This document shows, in pieces, positions 1 to 8,436 of a stretch of 32,799 bases of DNA. Position numbers and translations under genes: made by a program. The stretch covers positions 162,975 to 195,773 of the forward strand of contig JABCTZ010000019.1 in assembly GCA_018238155.1 (NCBI GenBank), given 5' to 3'. This DNA is from Candidatus Heimdallarchaeota archaeon. Its GTDB lineage: Archaea > Asgardarchaeota > Heimdallarchaeia > JABLTI01. A model generated the notes under the pieces. That model did no database searches and was not told the DNA's origin. It saw nothing but the letters and a program-made list of their open reading frames with translations. Every line of letters begins with the position of its first letter. Within the stretch, counting starts at the first letter, position 1.

Positions 1-768
1 GGTTCTGCAGCCGTAGCAGTTGGTAATTCAACTCACTATGGTATAGCAGGTTATTACCCATTAATGGCTATTAAAGAAGGGATGCTTGGCATGGCTGTAA
101 CAAATGCAAGGCCATCTATTGCACCAACTTTTGGGATAGAACCAATGATGGGCACAAATCCATTAACATTCGGTTTACCAACAGACGAAGAATTTCCATT
201 TGTAATTGATTGTGCTACTTCAATAACCCAAAGAGGAAAAATAGAAGTTCTCTCAAGAACAGAAACACCCGCACCTGAAGGTTGGGTGATAAATGAAGAC
301 GGAAGTTTAGCAACTGATACAGTAAAAATATTGAAAGATTTGAAAGAAGGAAAAGCTGCACTATTGCCTTTAGGAGGTGCTGGAGAAACTCTAGGGGGAC
401 ACAAAGGATACGGCTATGCTGCTCTTGTAGAAATACTTTCAGCAGCTTTTTCTGATGGACCATTTCTGAAAGATTTAACTCTTGAAAAAGGGTATAAAAT
501 AGGTCATTTCTTTTTCGTGATTGATATCTCAAAAATCATTTCATTAGATGTTTTCAAGAAAATTGCAGGTGATATTTGTCGTTCATTAAGAAATTCCAAA
601 AAAGCACCAGACCAAGAGCGCATTTATACTGCCGGTGAAAAAGAATTTGAGATCGAGAAGAAAATAAAGAAAACTGGTGTTCCACTCAATAAGAGCTTGC
701 AAAATGATCTGCTTTTCATGCAAAAAGAATTAGGGTTGAAACTGTTGCCACTTTTTATGGACAAATAG
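1..768 (+). CDS. Malate/L-lactate dehydrogenase, Ldh2 family (5' truncated by window edge)
   Basis: The frame is open from base 1 and ends at a TAG at 766-768, so only the C-terminal 255 residues are present. The Ldh2/MDG2 family (NAD(P)-dependent 2-hydroxyacid dehydrogenases without a classical Rossmann fold) is recognised from the N-S-x-H-Y-G-I-A-G-Y-Y stretch just before the first in-frame Met, the following MGTNPLTFG and FVIDCATS motifs, and the GGHKGYGYA segment. Family members reduce oxaloacetate, pyruvate or related 2-oxoacids in the cytoplasm; the exact substrate cannot be told. The last five codons and the stop lie inside one arm of the 22-bp inverted repeat that bounds the downstream island, so the C-terminus may have been supplied by the inserted DNA. 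It converges on the helicase gene with 24 bp between them. Confidence 0.9.
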   Translation, partial: GSAAVAVGNSTHYGIAGYYPLMAIKEGMLGMAVTNARPSIAPTFGIEPMMGTNPLTFGLPTDEEFPFVIDCATSITQRGKIEVLSRTETPAPEGWVINEDGSLATDTVKILKDLKEGKAALLPLGGAGETLGGHKGYGYAALVEILSAAFSDGPFLKDLTLEKGYKIGHFFFVIDISKIISLDVFKKIAGDICRSLRNSKKAPDQERIYTAGEKEFEIEKKIKKTGVPLNKSLQNDLLFMQKELGLKLLPLFMDK

Positions 769-773
769 GACAT
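752..773 (+). repeat. Left arm of 22-bp perfect inverted repeat
   Basis: Bases 752-773 are the exact reverse complement of 11864-11885. The core contains GGACA-AATA-GGACA, a short internal direct repeat. The arm overlaps the last codons and stop of the Ldh2-family gene. A 22-bp perfect match is far beyond chance over 11 kb, and the two arms enclose precisely the accessory genes. It is most simply read as a terminal inverted repeat of an inserted element; recombination sites of an invertible segment are an alternative. Confidence 0.8.
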
Positions 774-782
774 ATAAATAAT

Positions 783-796
783 GTGAAAATTTTCAC
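783..796. terminator. 14-bp perfect palindrome between convergent genes
   Basis: GTGAAAATTTTCAC is perfectly self-complementary and lies between the stop of the Ldh2-family gene and the stop of the minus-strand helicase gene. Its position suggests a bidirectional terminator or mRNA 3'-end structure. It could also be a protein-binding site just inside the left inverted-repeat arm. Confidence 0.35.
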
Positions 797-2568
797 TTGA
801 AGCTATCAAATGAGACGATTTTTGGAAAGTCTAAAGAATTAGGGTCAAGAACTATGAAGCATCGTTGGTGGTAAGGATCGCCCTTTTTTGTCCAGTGACC
901 AGAACCATAAACTCGAAAGCGTTCATTATAAAATCGGAGATGAACATGTCCAACAACAAGATGTGTTTCTTCAGTGATATCAGGCAACCAAATCTTGTCA
1001 AATTTTATTAAATTCTTTTTTGCTTCAAAGACCGCTTTTCCAATATTTGTTTTATTTACTAGTGCAGGATTTATACCGATTCTATTTCCATGAACGAATA
1101 ATACTTGCTCCGAACCGATCTCAACTTCAACATAGTCTTGGTGGAGGAAACCTGTGAATTGCTCAAGATTACCGTCATGAATAGAAGAACTGCGTATTAG
1201 AACTAGTTTCGACCAAAAACCTTCTTTTAGAGCTAATGCTTTAAATTCAGCAAAAACAAGATGACTTTCTTCAGAAATAGTATCTAACAAATCACCGTTA
1301 ATAATGATAATATCTGCTTGCTTACTCTGTTGTTTAATAACTTCAAAAAATTCTTCTTGATAACATAGCTTGTTTGTAAGGTGAATATCTGAAAAAGCAA
1401 TAATTCGGTTTTCACGGAAATTCATTTGCTCAGAAGGAAATTCATCAAGAAGATCATCATCAGATTCTACAAACGAGATCTTTGTCAAATCCTTAAATAG
1501 AATTTTGAGAGAATCTTTCACTCCTTTAGGAAGCAAACCGAGAATCTCCCCGTAGCAATTCTTACAACCATCTTCACAAGAACAATCAGTTAATCTTTTG
1601 AGCGTTTGAGTAGCGACTTTTTGTAAATGACTGAACAAATACTCAGAATTGCCATTTGGATCTCCTTTATCATAAACTGTTAATTGATTAGTATTAATTG
1701 CAAGTGCGAATTCATTACCAGGGATAGAAAGAACGGTTTCAATCTCAACTTGTAGGACCCGCCCAAAATATTCCAATAATTTCTTAGTTGTAAGTTCTTT
1801 TGGTTTTGGAAAGTCCGATTTTAATGTAATAACTAATCCATCTGATTTTTCAGTAATAGCCAATTCATCCGATCGTTTTTGGGTTAATTCTTGCCAGAAA
1901 AAGTTCTTGTTAACCTTTTCTTCTGTATTCTTAAAAATAATTTTTTCAGGATTAGTGTTAACAATGGCTGAAGGTTGTTGTTTAATTGAAACCTGTCCAA
2001 AACTTATATCAACTATTTTTGTTCCTTTCACTTTCTTAGCGAAAACACCTAAAGTAATCTGAGGATCAAGTAAACGATTAGTTATTCCATAAGAATTTCT
2101 AGCACTTTTTTCTTTTGAGAGTAATTTTTTAACATAGATAATTCTTAATTGCTCATCAAAATCCAATACAAGATATTGTTCTTTGTTACGAGTGATGGTG
2201 TTTCCAGGCAAGCCTTTCTTTAAAACATCTCGAGAAGAAATCTTGCCAAGACTAAATGTTTTATTTTCAAACCAATCAGAACTTGGTCCCAGCTCTTTCT
2301 TAATAGACCAATTATTACTAATAGCTCGAATGGAAAAGGGAATAAGATGATTCTTCTTTTTTGCTTGCACTTTTAGCTTATTTTCTCCTTGACTTGTGAA
2401 GAGAAGTTTCCCATCATTACCTTTTTTTAGTACCATTAAACTGACAAGCTTGGTATATTGTAATCTAGCTAATCGATAAACTTGTGTTCCTTGTTCAAGG
2501 AAGAACTGCATTATCTCTCCAAAATCATTAATACCGTATCTAAGATGCAGTATGATTTGCCCTGCCAA
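793..2568 (-). CDS. C-terminal part of helicase: DUF1998/MrfA-like domain fused to calcineurin-like phosphoesterase
   Basis: This 591-residue open frame continues, in the same frame, the helicase motor encoded at 2641-3972; only a TAG at 2641-2643 separates them, so this is the distal part of a broken or recoded gene. The open frame starts at a TTG that reads as an ordinary Leu of the continuous protein. An ATG at 2511 preceded by GGAGAG could serve for re-initiation. Around residues 299-340 a YDxGDPNGN segment and a Cys cluster (C329, C331, C335, C338) match the DUF1998/MrfA-like C-terminus of MrfA/Hrq1-type helicases. From about residue 388 a metallophosphoesterase follows: SDIHL, NGDLLD, an IHD at the GNHD position, VHGN and GHVH. 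The Asn of GNHD is not conserved (RSSSIHD). Mre11/SbcD-like nuclease action is inference. Confidence 0.82.
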   Translation of the reverse strand: MAGQIILHLRYGINDFGEIMQFFLEQGTQVYRLARLQYTKLVSLMVLKKGNDGKLLFTSQGENKLKVQAKKKNHLIPFSIRAISNNWSIKKELGPSSDWFENKTFSLGKISSRDVLKKGLPGNTITRNKEQYLVLDFDEQLRIIYVKKLLSKEKSARNSYGITNRLLDPQITLGVFAKKVKGTKIVDISFGQVSIKQQPSAIVNTNPEKIIFKNTEEKVNKNFFWQELTQKRSDELAITEKSDGLVITLKSDFPKPKELTTKKLLEYFGRVLQVEIETVLSIPGNEFALAINTNQLTVYDKGDPNGNSEYLFSHLQKVATQTLKRLTDCSCEDGCKNCYGEILGLLPKGVKDSLKILFKDLTKISFVESDDDLLDEFPSEQMNFRENRIIAFSDIHLTNKLCYQEEFFEVIKQQSKQADIIIINGDLLDTISEESHLVFAEFKALALKEGFWSKLVLIRSSSIHDGNLEQFTGFLHQDYVEVEIGSEQVLFVHGNRIGINPALVNKTNIGKAVFEAKKNLIKFDKIWLPDITEETHLVVGHVHLRFYNERFRVYGSGHWTKKGDPYHQRCFIVLDPNSLDFPKIVSFDSFK

Positions 2569-2640
2569 TATCTTCGGGTTAAGCTTGGGGTAAAGGATAG
2601 GATTACAAGTATTCGATTCAAGAATATCTTTGAGTATTTC

Positions 2641-2643
2641 CTA
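2641..2643 (-). other. In-frame amber codon splitting the helicase gene
   Basis: The helicase frame reads DSFYWNN, then TAG, then EILKDILESN, and stays open for 615 more codons. The total of 3180 nt is an exact multiple of three. Residues on both sides fit one continuous helicase C-terminal lobe. TAG is also the normal stop of the Ldh2, Cas1-fusion and aIF2-beta genes here, which argues against wholesale reassignment. A recent nonsense mutation, a base-call error or readthrough remain possible. Confidence 0.8.
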
Positions 2644-3972
2644 ATTGTTCCAGTAAAAACTATCGCGTTTCTTGGAAAGATCGAACAGAAAAACATTCGT
2701 TCTTCTTTCCCCAGGAACAGAGCGATTACGACCAAAGCGTTGAATTATTCCATCTTTTTGTGTTATTGGAATACCAATATTAAACACAGTTTGGATGTTA
2801 GGGATGTTTACACCAAGCTCTAAGACAGAAGAAGAGAGTAGAATTCTAATAATATTCCTACTTCCTTTTTTAATCTCATCTAGAACTTTTTTACGGTGAT
2901 CATACGGTAAATCTGCATGGATCATCTCAATAGTATCAGGATCAAAGAAAGGGTCATCTTGTTTGAGCTTTTGACACAAACAGTTTGTTAATAATTCTAT
3001 ATCTTCTTTCGAATCAAGGAAAACAAGGCAAACTTTTCCAGGCATTTTCTCTAACTCCTTCCAATATTCTGCAAGTAAAGAAACTGTATGCTCAACAGTC
3101 GTTCCAATATACACTTGCTCTCCTCTTACAGGTGGACAAGTAATTATTTTTGCTGCAGGTAAAAAGTCATTTCTGAATTTCTCTACATCTGCTATAGTAG
3201 CAGATGAAAGAACAAATAGGCTCTGAGGGCTCAATTTCTTATGTATATAAATAAAACCCTTAATATTTCCTGCAGCGTAACCGTCAAAAGCATGTATCTC
3301 ATCAAAAACAAGATAATTAGCAGTCTTTATTTTTTTTATCAAAGGACTATTGTTACCATTCTTAAAATGATACCAAAATTTGTCAAAAGTTGCAAGCAAA
3401 ATATTTGGTGGTTCTTGTTCTGTGTCATCCAATTCTTGATCCTTTACTTTAGTTACCCCTTTAGAGGAATTGGTGCTTCCAGTATCTCCACTGTACATTT
3501 TGCAAGTTAATTTTATACCTGTTTTTTCCTCAAATTTTATGAGGTACTCTTTCACTCTTTCAACTTGATCTAGAAGCAATTGTTTTGAAGGGTAAAAAAT
3601 GACCATAAAATCCGTTTCCTCATTTAGTTGTTTGATAATTCCAGGAACGATGAATGAAAGCGATTTCCCGGAATATGTTCCACCATTAATAATAAGGTCT
3701 GGACATTTCTTATTAGCTGAATTATTCAATAAATGCTTTATTGCTTGTTCTTGATGCTTGTAAGGATTAGTGCTACCGGTTATTTCTTCGATCACTTCTG
3801 CTAATGCTTGAACATTACCAGGTAAGAGTTCTTGCCAAGTGAGATCAGTTACTTTCCTTGGTTGTGTTGCTGGAAGATTATGAATAGACTTCCATTTTCG
3901 AGGTTTACTAGGTTTAATCGGGAAGATCTCTTTCCTATTAAAATTGTATTTGCTTTTTACCATGAATGTCAC
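2641..3972 (-). CDS. DEAD/DEAH-box SF2 helicase motor domains (N-terminal part of amber-interrupted gene)
   Basis: This is an ATP-dependent nucleic-acid helicase. All SF2 motifs are visible: Q-motif region YKHQEQAI (71-78), Walker A GGTYSGKS (97-104), Walker B DEIH (224-227), SAT (257-259), the motif V region ELGVNIP (385-391) and motif VI QRFGRNR (411-417). The layout matches the Hrq1/MrfA group. The listed start is GTG at 3972; an ATG three codons later (3963) with AGGTGA eight bases upstream is at least as likely. The gene overlaps the end of the Cas1-fusion gene by 26-35 nt, which implies translational coupling and joint function. The frame ends at TAG 2641-2643 but continues in register into the DUF1998/phosphoesterase part, giving 1059 codons if the amber is read through. 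Confidence 0.88.
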   Translation of the reverse strand: MTFMVKSKYNFNRKEIFPIKPSKPRKWKSIHNLPATQPRKVTDLTWQELLPGNVQALAEVIEEITGSTNPYKHQEQAIKHLLNNSANKKCPDLIINGGTYSGKSLSFIVPGIIKQLNEETDFMVIFYPSKQLLLDQVERVKEYLIKFEEKTGIKLTCKMYSGDTGSTNSSKGVTKVKDQELDDTEQEPPNILLATFDKFWYHFKNGNNSPLIKKIKTANYLVFDEIHAFDGYAAGNIKGFIYIHKKLSPQSLFVLSSATIADVEKFRNDFLPAAKIITCPPVRGEQVYIGTTVEHTVSLLAEYWKELEKMPGKVCLVFLDSKEDIELLTNCLCQKLKQDDPFFDPDTIEMIHADLPYDHRKKVLDEIKKGSRNIIRILLSSSVLELGVNIPNIQTVFNIGIPITQKDGIIQRFGRNRSVPGERRTNVFLFDLSKKRDSFYWNN

Positions 3973-6900
3973 CTATCATTTTGAAATATTTTCTACTAGT
4001 TGCAGCTTTTTCTTCAACCCAATCAATTACTCTTCGAATAATAGTTGTTGGTTCCCAATTTAACCAATAATTGTTGTGAAAATTTTTTTGAAAACTATCA
4101 AAAAACATTCTGAATTGAGAAATAATACTTGATACTTTATCTAAGTGAGGAGGTATATCAATTATCAATTCTCTTGTAAAAATTTCATCTCTTGTTAGAG
4201 TAACTCCTAGAGCAAACCGAAGCTCCTTTACGTTTTGGTTTTCAAGATTTAATTGATAAAGATTTTTCTTGTCTTTTTTATCTCGGAGAAGTAGACTTCT
4301 AGAAACCATTTGGTCAAGTATTCTCTGTATTTGGTTTTGTGTTAGACCGAGCAATTCCCCTAGATTACAAGTTGAGTATTCAACAATTGTGAAGTCTATT
4401 TCATGAGCATTGTACAATAACAATAAAATAACAATCAAACTCCTATCTTGCTCTTTAATTTGATGTTTGGTCAATCGAAAAACATTAGACTGTTCGATTA
4501 CTTCTTTCTTGTACCAATGATTCATTGTTTCTGCTCTATAGTTTTCTCTTGCTCTTTTTCGCTCCAAAACTTCTTGTTCTATTCCCTCAAAAATTACTCC
4601 TCCTTCACTTGCAAAATGATTTAGCGCTAATAACTTCTCTTCGAGTTCAGCTGGGCAGAAAGTAAACGGAATGAAATGGGATTCATCAAAACACTTTTTG
4701 ATCTTTTTCAAAGTTATCTGCTTATGCATATCTATCTCTGATAGACATTTTTCAAAAGCAACCCTCAAGCACAGAAGATTGAATTCAAATGCTCGCTGAA
4801 ATGTCATTATTTGTCCATTATGCGAAACAGATTGTTCAAGAGCTTCTGAAACCAAATTGGTGAATTTGTCCAAGGAAGAACCTTTCACTTGATAGATCTC
4901 TTGTCCATCCTCACCTAGTACGTATTTACAATCGTTGAATCCGAGGGTACCATCTCTAATAGCTTTTACCATTGTTACTAGCACAAGTACACGAACAGCT
5001 TCTATTAGGTCAAAGTAGAAACCTAGCTTATCAATATCTGACTTTGTTTTTCTTCTGTGAAACAAACCAGGACCTAAAAGAGCGGGGTCCATGCCCATCT
5101 TATGAAACAGCTGATCTACTTCTGCTCTAAATGAACGTAGCATTTGATTAAGAAGAGCATCTAAAGGTGAAAAGGCACTGCTAACCTTATTGCTGAAGGA
5201 TAGAAACATATCTATCACTAATCGACTATTTACTCGCCCTTTTGTCCAGAGACCTACTCTCGCAGCTTCTGCCTTCAACAAATCAAAAAAGTGTTTGTTG
5301 CTTAGTGCTTCTAATTGAGTGCCATAATAACTTGACTTAACTTCTCCACCAATTACTTTCATGTGCAAATCAACCATTCCTAATAATTGATGATTGTAGG
5401 ACCAGTCAGAGAAACTTTTCAATTCTATTTCATACTTTATCGATAACAAACCAGCAATATTTGAGAGATGCCTTGCTACCAAAAATTGATGGTTGAATAT
5501 TTCATAATCTGAGCTTTTTTTGATTATTTTTTCAATATAGAAATAGTCTTCAGCTGAAAAGGTTTTTTTATATCGACTTTTTGCTTTTTTCTTCTTTGAT
5601 TTTTGTTCTGTTCGTACAATTTCGTATTTGTACTTTTCTGGTTCAAAGTCAGCTAGTAATCTCAGTGTTCCCTCTAATTCTTGGTGTCGTATGCCTGAAA
5701 AATAAACAAACTGCACTTTATCCAGAGCAATTTCATATTTACCAATCACTAGATAATAAGGTGGTTCATCACTCGCTTCGTTAATTTTTATTCTTGAACT
5801 CTCTACGTCATGTATGACATAAACGTAAGACGGATCTTTTTTCTTCAAAACATCAGGAACAGTTGCAGTTTCTTTATAGTAAAGGCTTCTTTGATGGTGC
5901 CTTTGCTCCATTTTCACTCTAACTTTTTTCTTATCTTTTAATAGGAGATAGATTGTCGAACAATTAGTACAGATAACTCTTCGTCTTGGAAAGAAAATTC
6001 TATCGAGTGTGCCAAATTCCTTTATTTGTTCTTGGCAAGAGAGACAATGATATTCATACTCTGAAACATTTCCTGATAAGAAACTTATTGGTATATCCTT
6101 CATGTCTTGAGTTAGCTCGTCAGCAGTAGTAGTGTATCTAACATTATCTCCATCTGATTCATAATCTTCTTTTTCTTTGTATTTCCCACAAGCAGTCAAT
6201 TCAAATCTAATTGTTCCATTTGCATATTCTATATCGTCACTATCTAATGTACTAGGGTTTTTTGCTTGTTGTAAGCGCAAGAAAGTGCATGTTTTGAAGC
6301 GTTTATTGTACCATTGACAGTTCCCGCAATTCTTTTGGAGGTGAGGGTTCGCATCCAGTAATTCTTGAGTAAGATACTTTAATTTTGATTCTCCTCTATT
6401 AGTGTAAGTAATGATGCGAACAAGACGTCCTTCTTCTACTAATCCTTCCAATACTTTCTTGGCTTCTTGCCAGAACATGTGATAATAATCACCTGTGAAT
6501 TTCACAGTTAAGGTTTCTCGATTGGCTCTTCGAAGAATCCATTCTATTCTTCTTTCTTCAATGGTGCATTTCTCTTCTTTATTATAATTCTTGAATTGTT
6601 GATAGAAAATGTATGCTTCAGTATTCATTAATTTTTCAAAAGCACCAAGGACTTTTTTAGCTGAAATTCTTTTGTAATTTTTAATTATTGGATTGAATTT
6701 CCTTTCAATGATCTCGATCATTTGATCATTCTTTTTTTCAGTATCTAACTTTTCAGGTATTGCCTCCTCAAATCTTTTAACTGTTTGATAACTACTGCCT
6801 ATCAGTTGAAGATAAAAAATGATTATCTCATTCACGGAAAATTTGTGACTTTCTTTTTTGTTTTTGTAAAGAATCCTTGAAAAATGAGCTAAAAGTTCAC

Positions 6901-8116
6901 TAAAATTACCCTCGACACCACCAAACCATGATGACACACTAAAAATTGCTTCCCCTAGAGTACTAAGTTTGAATCTTCCTTTTTCCTTGGTGACTACCGG
7001 AAGAAATCTTGCTGATTCTTTTGGTTTGTCCCAGGAATACGTTCGAGATAGATCTTGTTTACTGAGGTCAACATTAAAATCAAAACCTCTATAAGTTATT
7101 TCTCCTGTTATCGTTTTAGTGTTTTGTCCTTTTGTGAATGAATGAATGTGTTTTACTATTCCACCGAAAACTTTCTGATCAAGCCTATTCTTTTCTTTAA
7201 GAAGTTCATCTGAAGGTAATTCTTCTTCTGAGGAAGGAAAAACTCCATTACTGTAGAGGTACAGTTTATAAGTAAAAGTTGTTTTGAACTCTTTAACCAG
7301 TTCTTTTATCAGTTTTCTTCCCCTAAAAAGCTCTGTGAAAATAAATAATTGGAATTGATCTTTATATAGGTGAGGAATAGCTTCTCTGAAAGGATTATTG
7401 TATTCTAATCTTATTCTTTCATCGCATCGAAAGAAAAAACTACTATCAGCTTTAAAGAAGAATTGGTAATCTTTCCTTGATAGTATTGGGAACTGTGCTT
7501 CATCAAGAATGAAGGAATAATTCGGTCTAATGCGCTTATGCCTATGAACACAGCCAAAAATAACATCTAATTTGCCTACATCCTCGTTGATATGTTTTCG
7601 TCTTAATGGATTGATCAAGATAATTTGTACTGAAGAAGGATCATTCTTGTTTGTTGTTAAACCCCAGAAAGTGTTATATGTTGTCAAAATAAAATCTGCT
7701 TCATTAGGATAGTCTGCTTTGATTTCTTTGTCAACTTTTTTTCTTTGGGTTTCATTCGAAACATATAGTCTAAAGCAAGAATTGAGTTTATTAAACTGTT
7801 CAATAAACATTGAAGTTTCAAATCGGTTGTTGGTAACAATAATTACAGGTAATCGCGTGTAATTCTTCATTGCTAGTGCTCTTCGAACACCAAAGGAAAT
7901 GACAAAATGATTAGGTTCGAAGTCATTTGGTTTACTTTTATTACCACAAACAAGGACAAAATTTTTCGTTTCAGTGAGAAAAGCTGTTCTATCCTGGAAA
8001 GAAAAATTGTCTAGAAGGTCTTTATCGATTATTCTTTCCCTTCCTTCTAATACTTCTGTCACACCCATAGAAAGGCAAAGAGGAATTTTTTTTGTGGAAG
8101 AAATAGCTTTACTCAT
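3938..8116 (-). CDS. Cas1-domain fusion protein: degenerate helicase-like, Cys-rich, Cas1 integrase, winged helix
   Basis: The protein has 1392 residues. Residues 65-265 resemble an SF2 ATPase lobe (IIVTNN, ILTTYNTF, FILDEAQ at 202-208) but have no GKS/T Walker A. Cys-rich segments follow: C597/C600/C610/C643, and a ribbon C691/C694/C716/C719. Residues about 755-1115 match a full Cas1: a beta-rich N-terminal part, then LLKAEAARVGLW with the candidate catalytic E950, SPLDALLNQMLRSFRAEV, MGMDPALLGPGLFH with H1020, and YFDLIEAVR with D1036 and E1039. The E-to-H spacing (70) and the H-then-D/x3/acid pattern fit Cas1. Residues 1210-1295 look like a winged helix. Start: ATG at 8116 with GAGG seven bases upstream. 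It is first in an operon with the helicase. No Cas2, Cas4 or CRISPR array is present, so a role as integrase or repair/defence nuclease is inferred. Confidence 0.85.
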   Translation of the reverse strand: MSKAISSTKKIPLCLSMGVTEVLEGRERIIDKDLLDNFSFQDRTAFLTETKNFVLVCGNKSKPNDFEPNHFVISFGVRRALAMKNYTRLPVIIVTNNRFETSMFIEQFNKLNSCFRLYVSNETQRKKVDKEIKADYPNEADFILTTYNTFWGLTTNKNDPSSVQIILINPLRRKHINEDVGKLDVIFGCVHRHKRIRPNYSFILDEAQFPILSRKDYQFFFKADSSFFFRCDERIRLEYNNPFREAIPHLYKDQFQLFIFTELFRGRKLIKELVKEFKTTFTYKLYLYSNGVFPSSEEELPSDELLKEKNRLDQKVFGGIVKHIHSFTKGQNTKTITGEITYRGFDFNVDLSKQDLSRTYSWDKPKESARFLPVVTKEKGRFKLSTLGEAIFSVSSWFGGVEGNFSELLAHFSRILYKNKKESHKFSVNEIIIFYLQLIGSSYQTVKRFEEAIPEKLDTEKKNDQMIEIIERKFNPIIKNYKRISAKKVLGAFEKLMNTEAYIFYQQFKNYNKEEKCTIEERRIEWILRRANRETLTVKFTGDYYHMFWQEAKKVLEGLVEEGRLVRIITYTNRGESKLKYLTQELLDANPHLQKNCGNCQWYNKRFKTCTFLRLQQAKNPSTLDSDDIEYANGTIRFELTACGKYKEKEDYESDGDNVRYTTTADELTQDMKDIPISFLSGNVSEYEYHCLSCQEQIKEFGTLDRIFFPRRRVICTNCSTIYLLLKDKKKVRVKMEQRHHQRSLYYKETATVPDVLKKKDPSYVYVIHDVESSRIKINEASDEPPYYLVIGKYEIALDKVQFVYFSGIRHQELEGTLRLLADFEPEKYKYEIVRTEQKSKKKKAKSRYKKTFSAEDYFYIEKIIKKSSDYEIFNHQFLVARHLSNIAGLLSIKYEIELKSFSDWSYNHQLLGMVDLHMKVIGGEVKSSYYGTQLEALSNKHFFDLLKAEAARVGLWTKGRVNSRLVIDMFLSFSNKVSSAFSPLDALLNQMLRSFRAEVDQLFHKMGMDPALLGPGLFHRRKTKSDIDKLGFYFDLIEAVRVLVLVTMVKAIRDGTLGFNDCKYVLGEDGQEIYQVKGSSLDKFTNLVSEALEQSVSHNGQIMTFQRAFEFNLLCLRVAFEKCLSEIDMHKQITLKKIKKCFDESHFIPFTFCPAELEEKLLALNHFASEGGVIFEGIEQEVLERKRARENYRAETMNHWYKKEVIEQSNVFRLTKHQIKEQDRSLIVILLLLYNAHEIDFTIVEYSTCNLGELLGLTQNQIQRILDQMVSRSLLLRDKKDKKNLYQLNLENQNVKELRFALGVTLTRDEIFTRELIIDIPPHLDKVSSIISQFRMFFDSFQKNFHNNYWLNWEPTTIIRRVIDWVEEKAATSRKYFKMIGDIHGKKQIQF

Positions 8117-8436
8117 AAAAGAACCTCATTTTAACACTTTTTTTCTGTCTTATTACCCCAATTTCGATCAAATTGTCCCTTATTTAATGTTATACTGGCA
8201 AATTTACTTTAAAAAGGACTAAAAAACCGACAAAAATAGTTCCTTTATAAACGTCAAAAAAAATGACCTTCCTTTCTGATTTATAAGACCTTAAAATAGA
8301 CGTTTTTTGTATTAAAAAATACTAGTTTCTCAATAGAATTTCGCACGAGTGCGCCCGAAGGGCTGACCATTGTAAATGGGCAGATAGCACTATGCGGGTC
8401 GGCTCCGAGCCAGAACATTGAGTGTTTTGTCAATCT
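8117..8436. promoter_or_regulatory. 320-bp intergenic region: promoter side of Cas1 operon and an inverted repeat
   Basis: This is the only gene-free stretch over 300 bp. Near the Cas1-fusion start it is very AT-rich; on the minus strand TTTATAAA (about 8242-8249) and TTAAATAA (about 8178-8187) are candidate TATA elements. AAACGTC at 8249-8255 and GACGTTT at 8299-8305 form a perfect 7-bp inverted repeat around this promoter, a possible operator. The half next to the endonuclease gene holds a GC-rich hairpin cluster listed separately. Confidence 0.4.
8330..8421 (-). ncRNA. GC-rich multi-hairpin element (candidate structured RNA or element end)
   Basis: On the minus strand, downstream of the LAGLIDADG gene, CTCAAT and ATTGAG enclose a chain of short hairpins: GGCTCGGAGCC, CCATTTACAATGG, GCCCTTCGGGC and CGCACTCGTGCG. 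Its high GC content stands out sharply from the surrounding AT-rich DNA. There is no open frame. It could be a small RNA, the 3' structure of the endonuclease mRNA, or the subterminal hairpins of an IS200/IS605-like end. I do not recognise a known RNA family. Confidence 0.4.

Noticed and set aside
2641..2643. Pyrrolysine encoded by the amber codon as first choice
   Set aside because: TAG is an ordinary stop for the Ldh2-family, Cas1-fusion and aIF2-beta genes, and no pyl genes are in view.
3938..8116. Reverse transcriptase-Cas1 fusion
   Set aside because: No YxDD motif or RT palm region; the N-terminus resembles a helicase lobe instead.
8330..8421. tRNA or rRNA fragment
   Set aside because: The short hairpins do not fold into a cloverleaf and I see no rRNA-like conserved stretch.
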